Below are positions 44,602 through 56,012 of a stretch of DNA of 64,000 nt, one piece after another; the stretch's first letter is position 1, and each line of letters begins with the position of its first letter. Below the pieces are notes generated by a model. It did no database searches. It worked only from the letters and a program-made list of their open reading frames with translations, and was not told the origin of the DNA. The stretch is from the NCBI GenBank assembly GCA_016712045.1, contig JADJRV010000007.1, positions 62,001 through 126,000 of the forward strand. The letters run 5' to 3'. The stretch is from Chloracidobacterium sp. (lineage in GTDB: Bacteria; Acidobacteriota; Blastocatellia; Pyrinomonadales; Pyrinomonadaceae). Position numbers and translations under genes: made by a program.

Positions 44602-45786
44602 ATGTTCGTTGACACCGAAATAACAGAAATGCCAAACCGCGATGCAGCGGTACGGCCTTCGCCGGAGTCTCTTTTGCAGAAACTGCATGAGAACGAGCGG
44701 GCAAAGCTGCGCGTTTATATCGGTGCGGCGGCCGGCGTCGGTAAAACGTATCGAATGCTCGAAGACGCTCACCAATTGAAAGATCAGGGAATTGATGTCG
44801 TGATTGCGGTTGTCGAAACCCACGGCCGTGTCGAGACCGAAGAACAGATCAAAGATCTCGAGGTCATTCCGGCTGCAAAGATAGAATATCGCGGCAACAC
44901 ATTTGACGAAATGGACCTCGCTGCTGTCATCGCGAGGAAACCCGCAGTTGCGATCGTTGACGAACTCGCACACACAAACATCGAAGGAGCAAAAAACGAA
45001 AAGCGTTATCAAGACGTCAAAGAGCTGCTGGAAAATGGAATTTCGGTCATCACCGCCGTCAATATTCAACACATCGAATCGCTTAATGATGTTGTGACAA
45101 CCACCACCGGAGTTCAGGTGCGTGAAACGGTGCCTGATTGCTTCTTTAAGAATGCAGACGAAGTGATCGACGTTGATATTTCGATCGACACTTTGCGGAC
45201 ACGTCTGCGGCAAGGGAAGATCTATTCGGTCGAAAAGATCGAACAGGCACTAAATAATTTCTTTCGCAAAGGAAATCTCGCGACGCTACGCGAATTAGCT
45301 CTACGTCACGTCGCCCAACAGCAATCGATCCAGGACACCGAATATCGCGAGCGTGAAGGCCTCGATCACGCGGTGATCCCTGAAAAGGTAATGGTGTGTA
45401 TGGCTTCGCGAGGAAGTGCGAAGAAGATATTACGAACGGGAGCACGCATTGCGGGACGGTTCGCAAATGAAGACTGGGCGGCGGTTTATGTCGAGACGCC
45501 GGACGAAGAATTGGGCAGGATCACGCCCGAATCACACGCGTCACTTCAGGGAAACATAAAATTTGCGGAAACTCTCGGTGCAAAGGTGGTTTGCCTTAAG
45601 GCTCGTAATGTCGCGGACGCATTGCTCGGGTACGCTCGCCATAATGGCATCACTCATGTAATATTCGGCCAATCGGCCCGAACCCGCTGGGACATTTTCT
45701 GGCGCGGTTCGGTCATAAATCGTTTTCTTGCCGAGGTCAAGGATGCCGCCGTTCATGTAATTCCCATAGAAGATAAGGATCGGTAA
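44602..45786 (+). CDS. KdpD N-terminal (KdpD + Usp) domain protein, stand-alone
   Basis: 394 residues from ATG 44602, preceded by a weak GGTAAG; a TTG 7 codons upstream is also in frame. The KdpD domain (~33-240) has the P-loop IGAAAGVGKTYRML and VDELAHTN. The Usp domain (~265-394) begins VIPEKVMVCMASRG and has the C-terminal HVIFGQSARTRW. It has no membrane helices or kinase core, so it is the sensor-input half of KdpD as a separate protein. It presumably works with the kinase at 36996. Confidence 0.9.
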   Translation: MFVDTEITEMPNRDAAVRPSPESLLQKLHENERAKLRVYIGAAAGVGKTYRMLEDAHQLKDQGIDVVIAVVETHGRVETEEQIKDLEVIPAAKIEYRGNTFDEMDLAAVIARKPAVAIVDELAHTNIEGAKNEKRYQDVKELLENGISVITAVNIQHIESLNDVVTTTTGVQVRETVPDCFFKNADEVIDVDISIDTLRTRLRQGKIYSVEKIEQALNNFFRKGNLATLRELALRHVAQQQSIQDTEYREREGLDHAVIPEKVMVCMASRGSAKKILRTGARIAGRFANEDWAAVYVETPDEELGRITPESHASLQGNIKFAETLGAKVVCLKARNVADALLGYARHNGITHVIFGQSARTRWDIFWRGSVINRFLAEVKDAAVHVIPIEDKDR

Positions 45787-45840
45787 GTGTCTGTCTTTTG
45801 ATTCGCCATCGTATCTATTGCACAATAGATTTTCTTTCTG

Positions 45841-47240
45841 ATGAGCGAAATACCACAAAATATTGTTAATTTGGCAATGGCTATCCGTAAAAACGGCGGA
45901 AGGGCTATGCTTGTGGGCGGCTGCGTTCGCGACGAGATGATGGGCATTCCTCACAAGGACTGGGACGTTGAGGTTTATGGCGTCGAGCCGGTCAAACTGA
46001 GGGAAATATTAGACGGGATCGGTGACGTAAATGTCGTCGGTGAGGCTTTCGCGGTGTATAAGATCGGGGACGATCTGGACGTTTCAATCCCGAGACGTGA
46101 GCGAAAGGTTTCAGACGGGCATCGCGGTTTTGTGGTCGAGGGCGACCCTGATATGTCATTCGAAGAGGCCTGTTCACGACGTGATTTTACCGTCAATGCG
46201 ATCCTCAAAGACATCCTGACGGGCGAAATCGTTGATCCGTTTGACGGGCAGGGCGATATCAAACGAAAGATGTTGCGGATGGTTTCGCGTGAAACGTTTG
46301 CGGAGGATAGCTTGCGGGTATTGCGAGGGGCACAGTTTGCGGCGAGGTTTGAGTTTGAAATAGCGGCTGAGACGGTCGAGGTATGCCAGAGCATTGATGT
46401 CACGGATCTGCCGAAAGAACGCATCTGGGGCGAGTTTGAAAAGCTATTGCTAAAATCGCAACGTCCGTCGATCGGGTTGAAATGGCTGTACGATCTCGGA
46501 GTCGTTGACCAGCTTTTCCCCGAGATGGCGTGCCTCGTAGATGTGCCGCAGGAGCCGGATTGGCATCCTGAGGGTGACGTCGATGTACATACTTTAATGG
46601 TCGTTGACGAGGCTCGGAAGCTGATAGATGAGATAGACTACCCGCGACAAGTTGCCGTGATGCTCGGGGCGCTCGCACACGATTTCGGCAAGCCGCCAAC
46701 GACTGAGTTCATTGATGGGAAAATACGTTCACGCGGCCACGACGAAGCCGGTGTCGAACCAACGCTCACGTTTTTGGATACGCTTGGGATTCATACGTTG
46801 CACGGGTTTGATGTTCGAGAACAGATCGTGCAACTTGTCCGCTATCACCTAAAACCCGGCGAGTATTATGGTTCAAAAACGCCGGTTGGCGACGGTGCGT
46901 TTCGGCGGCTTGCGAGAAAGGTCGAGCCCGATCTGCTCTATCGCGTTGCTAAGGCTGACAGCCTCGGGCGCAATCCGGATTGGCTGCCGAAAGAGAAATG
47001 GTTCGATTCGAAAGCTCAGGAATGGTTTATCACCAAGGTTCGGGAACTGCAAGTCGAGAAAAAGGCGCCGGACCCAATATTGATGGGACGGCATCTGATC
47101 GAGCTCGGGTTAGCTCCGGGGCCGCAATTCAAACATATACTCGATGCCGTATATGAGATGCAGCTTGACGGCAAAATAAATGGCCTCGACGAAGCAATCG
47201 CCGAGGCCAAGTGCCGTAAATTAGCGGCGAGTCGCGGCCT

Positions 47241-47244
<4 letters not shown>
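45841..47244 (+). CDS. cca: CCA-adding enzyme / tRNA nucleotidyltransferase with HD domain
   Basis: 467 residues. Nucleotidyltransferase motif MLVGGCVRDEMMGIPHKDWDVEVYG and RRDFTVNAILKD (class II poly(A)/CCA family). RNA-binding region SLRVLRGAQFAARFEF. The HD domain (~245-375) has DVHTLMVVDEA, LAHDFGKP and HDEAG. It adds or repairs the tRNA 3' CCA. There is no clear ribosome-binding site. Ends convergently with rpoD, overlapping by 4 bp. Confidence 0.88.
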
Positions 47245-48975
<1,731 letters not shown>

Positions 48976-49011
48976 ATTCAGTGATAAGTGTTATTCGATT
49001 GTGTATAGGTG

Positions 49012-49049
49012 TAAATCGTTGTTCGCAATATATTTATAAACGATTTACG
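49012..49049. promoter_or_regulatory. 10-bp inverted repeat between dnaG and rpoD
   Basis: GTAAATCGTT (49012-49021) and AACGATTTAC (49040-49049) flank an AT-rich 18-bp centre with TTTATAAATATAT. In the 123-bp dnaG-rpoD gap, ~40 bp before rpoD. Could be an operator, or an RNA hairpin controlling rpoD; no T-tract, so not a terminator. Confidence 0.5.
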
Positions 49050-49098
49050 GCCCAAAAATGTTTCATTTCGGGGCGTCAAGTCTAAACCGAAAAGTATA

Positions 49099-50952
49099 TC
49101 ACAATTCGACGATCCGTTGCTGCAGATCGCGGCGGATTTTTTCGAGTTCGAGCTGTTCGTAGGTAAGCTGGTTAAACCGTTCGGCGTCGCCGGATTGCTC
49201 GGCCAATGTCGCCTCGCGGCTGATCTCCATAATGCGGTTGGCGATCGCCATATTTCGCAGGGCAAAAACGCAATTCTCGGCTTCGTGGAGCACGGTGTCC
49301 ATCACGTCTTCTTTTGCCCGCCGCGGCGTGCCGGTCAGGAGGCTGTGGGCGAGGTCAACGGAGTCTTCATCGTCGCCGATGTGTTCGAGTAAGGTTTCCT
49401 GCGTGATGTCTCGTTTTGACGCGTGGATATCGTTAAATGCCGCAAAAAGCTCGGCGGTCGAGAGGTTTTCGTAATCGCTTGGCTCAAGCTGCGGCAATAT
49501 CGCGTCGCGCAGGTCCTGGTCGAAAACTAGCAGTTCGAGCAGTTGGCGTTCGGCGACGGTGATCTTTGCACGCGCCGCACGCGATACTTTTTGCGTGATG
49601 TTTGTCGCCGTAGAGTTGTGAGCGGGGCCGAGGGATGACCATAGCTCGCGACGCAATGCTGCGTCTTCGATGTGAAAATAAGTCATTCCCTGATCAAAGC
49701 TCTCGCGTTTTTGGATGTTGTTGCGGATCGCGGCGATGACGGGCAGAAAATCTTCGATCGCCTCGGCCTTTTGCTTGGCGTTGTTCATATTGCGGTCTTT
49801 GACCGCAGCCTCAAGGGCGAATCGCAGGAACGCCGTCGCCTTGCCGCGAGCCTCGTTATAGGCGTCGGTGCCATTTTCGCGGATAAAATCGTCGGGGTCC
49901 TTGCCGTCGGGCAGCACGAGCACCTTGATGTCAAATTCCTGGGGCAGCAGGTGCTCGATGGCACGGCGGGCGGCTTTGATGCCGGCGGGGTCGCCGTCGT
50001 AATTGATGACCACCTTTTTCGCAAAACGCGAAAGCAGCTTTGACTGCTCCGGCGTAAAGGCCGTGCCGAGGCTCGCGGCGACGTTGGTGATGCCAAATTG
50101 AGCGAGGGCGATGAGGTCGAGATAGCCCTCGACGAGGATGGCAAATTTCTTTTTTCGGATCTCGTCGCGGGCCTGGAACAGGCCGTAAAGATGCTCGCCT
50201 TTGGTGTAAGCGGGCGTCTCGGGCGAATTGAGATATTTAGGCTGATCGTCGGGGTCGAGCGAACGTGCGCCAAACGCAACCGGACGGCCGTTAACGTCCA
50301 GAACGGGAAACATTATCCGCCCGCGAAAACGGTCAAAAGTCCTTTCTTTTTCTTCGTTTACCGAGACGAGGCCGGACTGGATGATGAGCTTGTCATCCGC
50401 TCCAAAATCACGAAGCACACCGAGCAGGCCGTCCCAAGAATCGGGTGAATATCCGATGCGAAATTGTTTTTGGATCTCGTCTGAGATGCCGCGGGTCTCG
50501 AGATATTCTCTCGCTTGTTTTGCCTTTTTGCTTTTGCCCTGCAGCTCTTTTTCCCAGTGTTCGAGGGCAATCTGGTTTAGTTCGATGACCTGTTCGGCGA
50601 TCTGTTTTTTCTCTTCGCGTTGTTTTTTGCCGCGTTCGTACGAGACATCATCGACCGGTTCGGGCAACATCACGCCGCTGATCTCGGCGACACGCTTGAC
50701 CGCCTCGGGGAAATTGAGCCCCTCCATCTCCATCAGAAAGTTATACGCCGTCCCGCCTTTGCCGCAGCCAAAACATTTGTAAAACCCCTTGCCCGGATTG
50801 ACCGAAAACGAAGGCGTTTTTTCCTGATGAAACGGACAGCAAGCCATCCAGTTTTGCCCCTTTTTCTTCAGATCCTGCGCATACGGCTGTATTATCCGCA
50901 CCAGATCGGCACGGTTTTTCAGATCATCGATGAAATATTGGGGGTAGAGCAT
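49099..50952 (-). CDS. dnaG: DNA primase
   Basis: 617 residues. The N-terminal zinc domain has CCPFHQEKTPSFSVNPGKGFYKCFGCGKGG. The TOPRIM core (~170-330) has KFAILVEGYLDLIALAQFGITNVAASLGTAFT and VINYDGDPAGIKAA. The C-terminal helicase-binding domain begins ~430. Synthesises RNA primers at the fork. Followed by rpoD, as in the macromolecular-synthesis operon, but with no rpsU upstream. Confidence 0.97.
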   Translation of the reverse strand: MLYPQYFIDDLKNRADLVRIIQPYAQDLKKKGQNWMACCPFHQEKTPSFSVNPGKGFYKCFGCGKGGTAYNFLMEMEGLNFPEAVKRVAEISGVMLPEPVDDVSYERGKKQREEKKQIAEQVIELNQIALEHWEKELQGKSKKAKQAREYLETRGISDEIQKQFRIGYSPDSWDGLLGVLRDFGADDKLIIQSGLVSVNEEKERTFDRFRGRIMFPVLDVNGRPVAFGARSLDPDDQPKYLNSPETPAYTKGEHLYGLFQARDEIRKKKFAILVEGYLDLIALAQFGITNVAASLGTAFTPEQSKLLSRFAKKVVINYDGDPAGIKAARRAIEHLLPQEFDIKVLVLPDGKDPDDFIRENGTDAYNEARGKATAFLRFALEAAVKDRNMNNAKQKAEAIEDFLPVIAAIRNNIQKRESFDQGMTYFHIEDAALRRELWSSLGPAHNSTATNITQKVSRAARAKITVAERQLLELLVFDQDLRDAILPQLEPSDYENLSTAELFAAFNDIHASKRDITQETLLEHIGDDEDSVDLAHSLLTGTPRRAKEDVMDTVLHEAENCVFALRNMAIANRIMEISREATLAEQSGDAERFNQLTYEQLELEKIRRDLQQRIVEL

Positions 50953-51053
50953 TTACCTTCTAGGTCGTCACTTGCGGTTTTTCGTTTCCTCTATTAAAGC
51001 ACAAAACCGGCTAATCGCTGGCTGTGGCATGGCTAGGCGGCAATGTATTTTCG

Positions 51054-51082
51054 TTGACATGCCGATCATCGGGCGCAATACT
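51054..51082 (+). promoter_or_regulatory. Sigma-70 promoter with palindrome in the spacer
   Basis: TTGACA (51054-51059), a 17-bp spacer, AATACT (51077-51082). The spacer contains the perfect palindrome CCGATCATCGG (51062-51072), a position where a repressor would block polymerase. Drives the secreted protein whose ATG is 37 bp downstream of the -10. Confidence 0.7.
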
Positions 51083-51118
51083 TTGACTACAATACCCCAT
51101 TGCGTAAGGAGTCAGGCG

Positions 51119-52907
51119 ATGAAGAGAGTCTCTCATAAACGTAGATCATTCCTTTTGATAGTTCTGTTGGCTTTTGTCGGACTTTCCGCTTACACTTCGG
51201 TTGCGGCGGACGCCTCGGGAGGTAGCCTTTCAACGGATTGTTTTCGTTCACGAGCGTCCGGTGATTGGGGGACACAATGGACGTGGGAATCCTCCACCAA
51301 CTGCACATTTTCCGACGCAACAACCGCAACGCTCGTGCCCACGAGCGGCCGGGTCGGTCAGTATTCAATCTGGACATACGGTCACCATCAGCGGCCCGCA
51401 ATCCGCAAGCAGCCTAACCATATCAGGTACGCTGAATCCGGCTTCTTCAACGCTTACCATTACGGGAGCATGGACGAATAACGGCACATTCCTTTGGGGA
51501 AGCCAGGCCGCGTGCAGTACCGTCGTTTTCGCAGGAAGCACGGATCAGTCGATCACCGGGAGCTCGGCGACTCAGACATTCTGCAATTTCACGGTCAACA
51601 AAAGTGGCGGGACGCTTACAGTCGGCGGAAGCGTTACAACGGTAACTCTCAATGGCAACGTGCTGCTGACGTCGGGTACCTTCAACACCACGGGAAAAAC
51701 AGTTCAAGCGGGTCTGGATTGGACGAACAACGGCGGTACATACATAGGCGGCGTAACCTTGTTTAATTTTTCTGGTTCCGGAAACGTATTTGTCAACGGT
51801 TCGGCCACTATCCAGACATTTACTGAGATGAGGATCATGGGAGCCATTCGCAGGTTCGGCGGTAGCTTGAGCACGCTGAATATCGGCGATCTCACAATAA
51901 ACGGCGGTACCTTCGTTTCGTCGCCCCTATTGATTATCAATATTTCCGGGCATATCGGCGGCTCAGGCGGCCCCTTTGTGGCCGATACTAGCACCGTTAC
52001 ATTTAACGGGACAAATCAGAGCGTTAGCGGTTCTTTGGCTAGTCCGTATAATTTCAACAACCTGACAATCAACGATACAAGTCTTACGATGAACCTGAAC
52101 ACGTCCGTAGCCGGTGTTCTGCAACTGGAGAATGGCATTGTTGACCACCCGGGCAGAACCTTTACGATCTCTGGGGCCGTCACGCGGACCAATGGTTACG
52201 TGCTGAACGGAGTGAGTTACCGAATTTCTGCAACCGGCACCTACCTCGCTCCCGTTGGGACAGCGAACGGGTATTCACCCGTCACGCTGAATGTAACGGG
52301 TTTAACTACGAACCCGACAACGCTCGTCGTGACTCCGTTGCAGAGCCGTGATCCAAGTCCCTCGATGCCGGTCGACGCTCTCAATCGACGATGGACTATT
52401 TCCGGAGGCTCCGGAATTACGGCGGATCTTACGTTCGGATACATGGCGACCGATCTTCCCACGGGTAATAACGAGGCCGGGTACACCGTGATAAGGACCT
52501 CGGGCACCTTTCTCAAATATCCTGTGGACTGCAGCGGTTCTCCTGCGGTGGGTACGGCATGCGTCGACCCAGCAACGCACACGGCGAGGGTGGTCGGCGT
52601 AGATCCCGTGGGAACCTGGACTGTCGGGGCGGCGAGCTCACCAACGTCGGCTGGAGTGTCGGTCTCAGGGCGTGTTTTTGGTCTGGAGGGTAGAGGCGCG
52701 ACCAATGCCTCGGTGACCTTGATCGATGCAGCCGGTATTAGGCATACCATTATGACTGACCGGCTCGGCCAATTTACTTTTGAGGATGTCCCGGCTGGGG
52801 CGACCTATACGGTGACAGTTACTGCGCGTCGGTTCAGCTACGCTACCCGCGTCGTTGCAATAAATGACAACGTCACGAGCCTGGACTTTACGCCCGCTGA
52901 GCCTTAA
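51119..52907 (+). CDS. Secreted beta-repeat surface protein with C-terminal regulatory-like domain (frameshifted)
   Basis: ATG 51119 follows AAGGAG. A signal peptide (RRSFLLIVLLAFVGLSAYTSVAA) opens the protein. The frame breaks near 51345-51356, and the shifted frame continues SVSIQSGHTVTISGPQSASSLTISGTLNP. Repeating Gly/Asn/Thr-rich strands (LTITGAWTNNGTF, LTINDTSLTMNLNTS, LNIGDLTINGGTF) run to about residue 480, resembling beta-solenoid passenger proteins. The last ~85 residues (VSGRVFGLEGRGATNASVTLIDAAG ... VTARRFSYATRVV) match a carboxypeptidase-regulatory/Cna-B-like domain. No anchor is visible. Function unknown, likely cell-surface or extracellular. Confidence 0.72.
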
Positions 52908-52935
52908 TTAACTAACAACTTAGGATCTTACTGAG

Positions 52936-55443
52936 CTATTGTTTCAACTTTGCAATTGTAGCGCCGTGGCCGCCTTGTTCGGATGGGGCGAAGGCGAACT
53001 TTTCGACGTGGGGGTGGCCTTTTAGGACGTGGTGGACGTAGTTTTTTAGGGCGCCGGTGCCAAAGCCGTGGATGATGCGGACGCGGGGCAGGCTGGACAT
53101 ATAGGCTTCGTCGAGAAAGCGGTCGATCTCGTATTCGGCGTCGGCGGTGGTTTTGCCGATCAGGTTCAGCTCGGCGTCGGTGTCGCGGCCGTCGATGTCG
53201 CGTCCGATTGCGGAGTGCGGATTGCGGAGTGCGGATTTCTGAGACCCAGTCGCTGCCGCTCCCGGTTCTGACCCTGCGGGCAGTAGATCGGTCAGCTTTT
53301 CGCGTAGGTGAATGCTGCCGACGAGGACTTGGGCGACGTCGCCGTCGATGCGTTCGACGGTGCCGATGTTGCCGAAAGATGTGATGACTTTGGAGCCGAC
53401 GGTGATGGTATCAGTGGCTCGCACGTCAGTACGGGCATGCTCACCGCCAGCCGAGCCCTTACTTACTTTCGGGCTACTGACACGGATGCCGCCGACTTGG
53501 GCCTTGGAACCTTGGACTTTGGAGACCATGACCCGGTTTAGTTCGGCTTTGCGGGAGAGGCGTTCTTTGTCGAGTTTGTTTTTTAGGGCTTTGTCCGTGA
53601 GCGTTTGCATGAACGCCTTTGACTGGCGATCAAATTCGTCGATGGCTTGGGCAAGTTCGCCTTCGAACTCTTTTTGACGGGCCTTTTCTTTTTTGACGGC
53701 TTCGACTTCGAGCGAGCCGTATTTTAGGGCGACGGCTTCGCGTTCTTCTTCGAGGGCTAGCCGCAAGTCGGTCGCGATCTTGGTCTCGGTTTGGAGCTTT
53801 TTGAGATAATTTTCCGCCTCTTGGGCAGAGAGGTCGAGATTTTCGCGTGCGTTGTCGATGACATTTTGATCGATACCAAAACGGCGGGCGATCTCGATGC
53901 CGGACGACGCTCCGGCGAGACCGATGAGCAGTTTATACGTCGGCTGGAGCGTCTTTTCGTCAAACTCGACTGAGGCGTTGATGACGCTTTCGTCGTTTGC
54001 GGCATACATTTTTAGGCCGCGATAGTGGGTCGAGGCGATGACCTGAGCACCTTTTTGGCGGAAGTGGTCGACGATAGCGACGCCGAGTGCCGAGCCTTCC
54101 TCAGGGTCGGTGCCGGTGCCGGCTTCGTCCAGCAGGACGAGCGACGGCGGCACGCATTGGCCGATCATGCCGGCGATGTTAGACATATGCGAGGAGAACG
54201 TCGATAGATTCGCACTCAAAGATTGGTGGTCGCCGATGTCGGCTAGGACAGACCTGTAGAAAGGAATTTTTGCCTCGGCTGCCGGGACGGGCAGGCCGGA
54301 GATCGCCATCAGGCTAAGCAGGCCGGCGGTTTTGAGCACGACGGTCTTTCCACCGGCGTTGGCACCGGAGATGATCATGACGGCGTTGTGTTTTGTGAGG
54401 GTGAAACTCGACGGGACGATGCCGTTGTTCGTCGTTCGTTGTTGGTTGTTCGTCGCAAGAGGCACCCTCCCTACAGGTCGGGTTTCCGCCTTTGGTGCTG
54501 CCCACCTAAGGTTTTCTTCGAGTAGTGGATGCCTAGCGTCCGTGAGGTCCAGGGTGTTGTCGTCGGTGATGTCGGGGACGACGGCGGTGAATTTGCGGGC
54601 GAATTCGACTTTGGCTTTTATGAAATCTAGTTCGGCGACAGCTTCGACGGCGGTTTCCACGGCGGGGAGTTGTTCGCGAAGCTGCTCTGTCAGGGCAAAG
54701 AGGATGCGGGCGACTTCGCGTTCTTCTTTGCCTTTGAGGTTTTGCAGCTCGTTGTTTGCCTCGATTGCTGCGAGCGGTTCGACGAAGACGGTCGAGCCGC
54801 TCGAAGAAAAGCCGTGAGCCACGCCCGCGACCTTGCCGCGAAAATCGGTTTTGACGGGGATGACAAAGCGGTCGTTTCGGACGGTGACGATCTCGTCCTG
54901 AATAGCGGTGCCGGCGGCACGCATTGCGGATTCGAGCGATTTTGTCAGGCGGGCCTTTTGGGCGTTGATCTCCCGGCGGAGCTTTGCAAGCTCGGGTGAG
55001 GCGTCGTCATTTATCTCGCCGCCGGGGAGCAGTTTTTTGCTGATCTGCTCGGTCACCACCAACAGCGATGGCGGTATCTGTTCGACTGTTTGCCAAAGGA
55101 TCGGGGCGTTTTCTTTTTCAGGTTGGATGGCGGCACGGACAAACAGAGCTTGCGTGCAAACGCGAGCGAGGTCGAGCATTACGACCGGTTCGAGAGCAGC
55201 GTTTCGTATTTTTAGGATGGCGACCGCATCGGACGGGTCGTCGAGGCCGCTGAATGACCAATTTACCTGTTTTTCGTTGAGCTCGATCGTTTCGGTTACT
55301 GCCGTTAGCGCATTGTCGAGTTCGCGTCGGCTCTCGATCGGACGCAGACGAGCAAACCGTTCGACACCCATCGGTGTCTGGGCGTGGCGGCTGACAAGCT
55401 CGAGCAGCTTGCTGTATTCCAATGTGTCGAGCGAAAAACTCAT
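52936..55443 (-). CDS. mutS2: MutS2 endonuclease/ATPase with Smr domain and repeat-derived inserts
   Basis: 835 residues from the ATG at 55441-55443 (MSFSLDTLEYSKLLELVSRH); an upstream start overlaps the spacer repeat. ATPase motifs MIISGANAGGKTVVLKT and LLDEAGTGTDPEEGSALGVAI identify MutS2. The C-terminal Smr nuclease domain (~755-835) has HGFGTGALKNYVHHVL. Three short segments (~residues 330-340, 639-650, 735-746) are unrelated to the family; their DNA matches spacer-type word repeats. MutS2 acts in recombination control and in rescuing collided ribosomes in some bacteria. Convergent with the secreted-protein gene. Confidence 0.93.
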   Translation of the reverse strand: MSFSLDTLEYSKLLELVSRHAQTPMGVERFARLRPIESRRELDNALTAVTETIELNEKQVNWSFSGLDDPSDAVAILKIRNAALEPVVMLDLARVCTQALFVRAAIQPEKENAPILWQTVEQIPPSLLVVTEQISKKLLPGGEINDDASPELAKLRREINAQKARLTKSLESAMRAAGTAIQDEIVTVRNDRFVIPVKTDFRGKVAGVAHGFSSSGSTVFVEPLAAIEANNELQNLKGKEEREVARILFALTEQLREQLPAVETAVEAVAELDFIKAKVEFARKFTAVVPDITDDNTLDLTDARHPLLEENLRWAAPKAETRPVGRVPLATNNQQRTTNNGIVPSSFTLTKHNAVMIISGANAGGKTVVLKTAGLLSLMAISGLPVPAAEAKIPFYRSVLADIGDHQSLSANLSTFSSHMSNIAGMIGQCVPPSLVLLDEAGTGTDPEEGSALGVAIVDHFRQKGAQVIASTHYRGLKMYAANDESVINASVEFDEKTLQPTYKLLIGLAGASSGIEIARRFGIDQNVIDNARENLDLSAQEAENYLKKLQTETKIATDLRLALEEEREAVALKYGSLEVEAVKKEKARQKEFEGELAQAIDEFDRQSKAFMQTLTDKALKNKLDKERLSRKAELNRVMVSKVQGSKAQVGGIRVSSPKVSKGSAGGEHARTDVRATDTITVGSKVITSFGNIGTVERIDGDVAQVLVGSIHLREKLTDLLPAGSEPGAAATGSQKSALRNPHSAIGRDIDGRDTDAELNLIGKTTADAEYEIDRFLDEAYMSSLPRVRIIHGFGTGALKNYVHHVLKGHPHVEKFAFAPSEQGGHGATIAKLKQ
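53206..53240. repeat. In-frame repeat insert 3 in mutS2
   Basis: GATTGCGGAGTGCGGATTGCGGAGTGCGGATT is a near-perfect tandem duplication with a 14-bp period. It encodes KSALRNPHSAIG just before the Smr domain. The frame is preserved. These words do not recur elsewhere in the window. Confidence 0.75.
53494..53527. repeat. In-frame repeat insert 2 in mutS2 (GTCCCAA type)
   Basis: On the coding strand CTCCAAAGTCCAAGGTTCCAAGGCCCAAGTC, encoding SKVQGSKAQV. It shares CCAAAGTCC and CCCAAGTC with the rpsM-rpsK spacer hairpin. Lies in the linker after the coiled-coil region. Confidence 0.75.
54423..54456. repeat. In-frame repeat insert 1 in mutS2 (GTTGTTCGT type)
   Basis: Coding strand GCGACGAACAACCAACAACGAACGACGAACAACGG, encoding ATNNQQRTTNNG ahead of the Walker A motif. 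It shares AACAACCAAC and ACGAACGAC with the right arm of the rplO-secY element. Confidence 0.8.
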
Positions 55444-55453
55444 AACAGGAAAT

Positions 55454-55532
55454 TTATCCACAGATGGACACAGATAAACACTGATAAAACGAAATTCCCC
55501 ATCTGTGTTTATCTGTGTTCATCTGTGGATAA
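55454..55532. repeat. CACAGAT-type word-repeat hairpin upstream of mutS2
   Basis: TTATCCACAGATGGACACAGATAAACACTGATAAA on one side and ATCTGTGTTTATCTGTGTTCATCTGTGGATAA on the other pair over ~30 bp around ACGAAATTCCCC. Three ~11-bp words per arm. It separates the minus-strand mutS2 and DUF393 genes, ~10 bp before the mutS2 start. Confidence 0.92.
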
Positions 55533-55545
55533 AACGGCCGCCCGT

Positions 55546-55950
55546 TCACGCAGGCGGTTCTGACAAAAACCGGTCTCGTACGTCCGGCGTCGGCAGCATA
55601 CAGGCGTCTTGGCGGCCGAATAGGCGGTAGCGGTATTTTGCGAACAGCTTGTACGCCCAGTCGCGTATGAACACGGGGACGATAATAAATGCGTAGCCCA
55701 GCGACCAGATGCCGCCGAGGCCGCGAGCGACGCGTAGTCCGGCGGTCGAGTGCAGATAGGCTTTATCGTTTTCGATCAGGATTATTGAGTCGATGTCTTC
55801 GCCAATGTTAAATTTTGCACGCAGCTCTTGCCCAGCCTCTGATTGCAGCGGTGTGAACTTAAACTTTTTGTCCGCATCGTGCCGGATAATAAAGTTGACG
55901 GCGCCGTTGCAAAAATTGCAGACACCGTCAAAAAGTACGATCGAACTCAT
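55546..55950 (-). CDS. DCC-family (DUF393) thiol-disulfide oxidoreductase-like protein
   Basis: 134 residues. IVLFDGVCNFCNGAVNFIIRHD contains the D-G-V-C-x2-C motif that names the DCC/DUF393 family. YRLFGRQDACMLPTPDVRDRFL ends the fold. Related to thioredoxin-like proteins; the substrate is unknown. It is on the same strand as, and 100 bp upstream of, mutS2 across the hairpin; divergent from ada. Confidence 0.85.
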   Translation of the reverse strand: MSSIVLFDGVCNFCNGAVNFIIRHDADKKFKFTPLQSEAGQELRAKFNIGEDIDSIILIENDKAYLHSTAGLRVARGLGGIWSLGYAFIIVPVFIRDWAYKLFAKYRYRLFGRQDACMLPTPDVRDRFLSEPPA

Positions 55951-56012
55951 ATAAAAATTCTACCGCAATTATCGGATAGAAATGAGCCGACAAACCGAAT
56001 AAACTCAAAAAC

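Noticed and set aside
55454..55532. Rho-independent terminator upstream of mutS2
   Set aside because: No T-tract, GC-poor stem, and the same design as the ribosomal spacer hairpins; annotated as a repeat instead.
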